A stretch of 64,000 nt of DNA from Planctomycetota bacterium (GTDB lineage: Bacteria; Planctomycetota; JAJSAM01): assembly GCA_024274785.1 (NCBI GenBank), contig JAJSAM010000039.1, forward strand, positions 50,558 to 114,557, in the 5' to 3' direction. The position numbers were made by a program, and so were the translations under genes. Positions 63,616 to 64,000 of this stretch are shown here, piece by piece (positions within the stretch are counted from its first letter, which is position 1; every line of letters starts with the position of its first letter). The notes beneath the pieces were generated by a model. It had not been told where the DNA came from, did not search any database, and saw only the letters and a program-made list of their open reading frames with translations.

Positions 63616-63735
63616 TGTCTTACCCGAACAAGACGACAAGCAAAGAAGACCGATACCCAACTCCTCCTATGGTCATCCGTTCGCGGGTGACCTGGGAGCC
63701 CCATGGGCCGCCCCTTTCCGGGGCGGCCCTCTCTG
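63616..63735 (+). ncRNA. Candidate sigma-54-dependent small RNA
   Basis: Between the sigma-54 promoter and a strong hairpin (63705-63729) lies about 120 bases with no convincing ORF; the ATG at 63614 precedes the predicted start. The A-rich 5' part (ACAAGACGACAAGCAAAGAA) is unstructured. The hairpin lacks a clear T-run, so the 3' end is uncertain. Confidence 0.3.
63705..63729. terminator. Strong GC hairpin
   Basis: GGGCCGCCCC (63705-63714) pairs perfectly with GGGGCGGCCC (63720-63729) around the loop TTTCC. It is followed by TCTCTG rather than a long T-run. It could terminate the candidate RNA. Confidence 0.5.
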
Positions 63736-63741
63736 CACCCG

Positions 63742-64000
63742 GGGCACCACCCTTCGGTCGCCTGGCGACCTTCGGGTCGGAACCCACCAGCACCTCCTTC
63801 GTCGGCGCTGGTGGATTCCTCCCGGTGCATCACTCAGGGGGACCGTGGTCCCCCACGGGCACCACCCTTCGGTCGCATAGCGACCTTCGGGTCGGCGGGA
63901 CGCTGGCGCGTCCCGCCGGGTCGGAACCCACCAGCACCTCCTTCGTCGGCGCTGGTGGATTCCTCCCGGTGCATCACTCAGGGGGACCGTGGTCCCCCAC
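63742..64000. repeat. Tandem palindromic repeat, about 115-base unit
   Basis: Copy 1 is 63742-63856 and copy 2 begins at 63857 and runs past the window end. Each unit carries CCACCAGC/GCTGGTGG arms and GGGGGACC-GT-GGTCCCCC (63837-63854). Copy 2 contains an extra 28-base insertion with a perfect hairpin GGCGGGACGC-TGGC-GCGTCCCGCC (63894-63917). Confidence 0.75.

Noticed and set aside
63614..63830. ORF starting MSYPNKTTSKEDRYP after the sigma-54 promoter
   Set aside because: Its ATG lies before the predicted transcription start, and the frame runs into hairpins and tandem repeat sequence.
63742..64000. CRISPR array
   Set aside because: The repeated unit is about 115 bases with no short direct repeats alternating with unique spacers, and there are no cas genes.

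Overview
The window is high-GC, gene-dense bacterial chromosome from a Gram-negative cell. It carries lipid A and inner-core heptose genes (lpxK, an LpxL-type acyltransferase, hldE, gmhB, a heptosyltransferase), many signal-peptide and lipobox proteins, and a giant alpha-2-macroglobulin-like protein. Secreted HEAT and TPR proteins, a formylglycine-generating-enzyme-fold protein, an ASPIC/UnbV protein, an ECF sigma/anti-sigma pair and a GyrA with the H-P-H-G-E...Y-P-T quinolone-region signature suggest an uncultured Planctomycetota or related PVC/FCB-type lineage. That placement is inference; no rRNA is present.

Layout. 1-4.7 kb: FGE-fold protein, LysM protein, an IS110 relic and a secreted coiled-coil protein. 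4.8-14.4 kb: surface-sugar locus with lpxK, an IS66 relic, the acyltransferase, a deoxyhypusine-synthase-like protein, hldE, gmhB, a second sugar kinase, a second adenylyltransferase, a tandem WaaP-like kinase and a glycosyltransferase. Many of these genes overlap by 4 bases. 14.4-26 kb: secreted and lipoprotein genes (CRTAC1-like, RidA, HEAT, metzincin protease) mixed with four more glycosyltransferases including a WaaF-like enzyme. 26.2-32.3 kb: tightly packed MoxR ATPase, two alkaline-phosphatase-superfamily proteins, a small ribbon-helix-helix-like protein and a membrane protein. 32.3-40.6 kb: HEAT protein, cyclophilin, pyrB-pyrI-zinc ribbon, ParA plus FHA-GAF histidine kinase, a coiled-coil membrane protein and truD. 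40.7-51.5 kb: ECF sigma, anti-sigma, TPR/coil protein, 2702-residue A2M-like protein, TPR/coil protein and a broken seventh gene. 51.7-63.4 kb: secreted proteins, nadE, TPR protein, gyrA, M48 protease and a MerR-ParA fusion. 63.4-64 kb is non-coding: a good sigma-54 promoter, a hairpin and a tandem palindromic repeat.

Most unusual observations: (1) two related secreted proteins are each interrupted by an in-frame TAG at nearly the same place in their second domain, with coding sequence continuing intact, and a third ORF has a TAG inside its signal peptide, although TAG is also an ordinary stop for about a third of genes here; (2) an ECF-controlled operon built around a giant TPR-A2M-TPR protein with a CLEQ thioester; (3) two parallel sets of ADP-heptose-type kinase and adenylyltransferase; (4) a class of apparently leaderless genes with the -10 box 6-7 bases before the start codon; (5) a sigma-54 promoter followed by a hairpin in a gene-free region.
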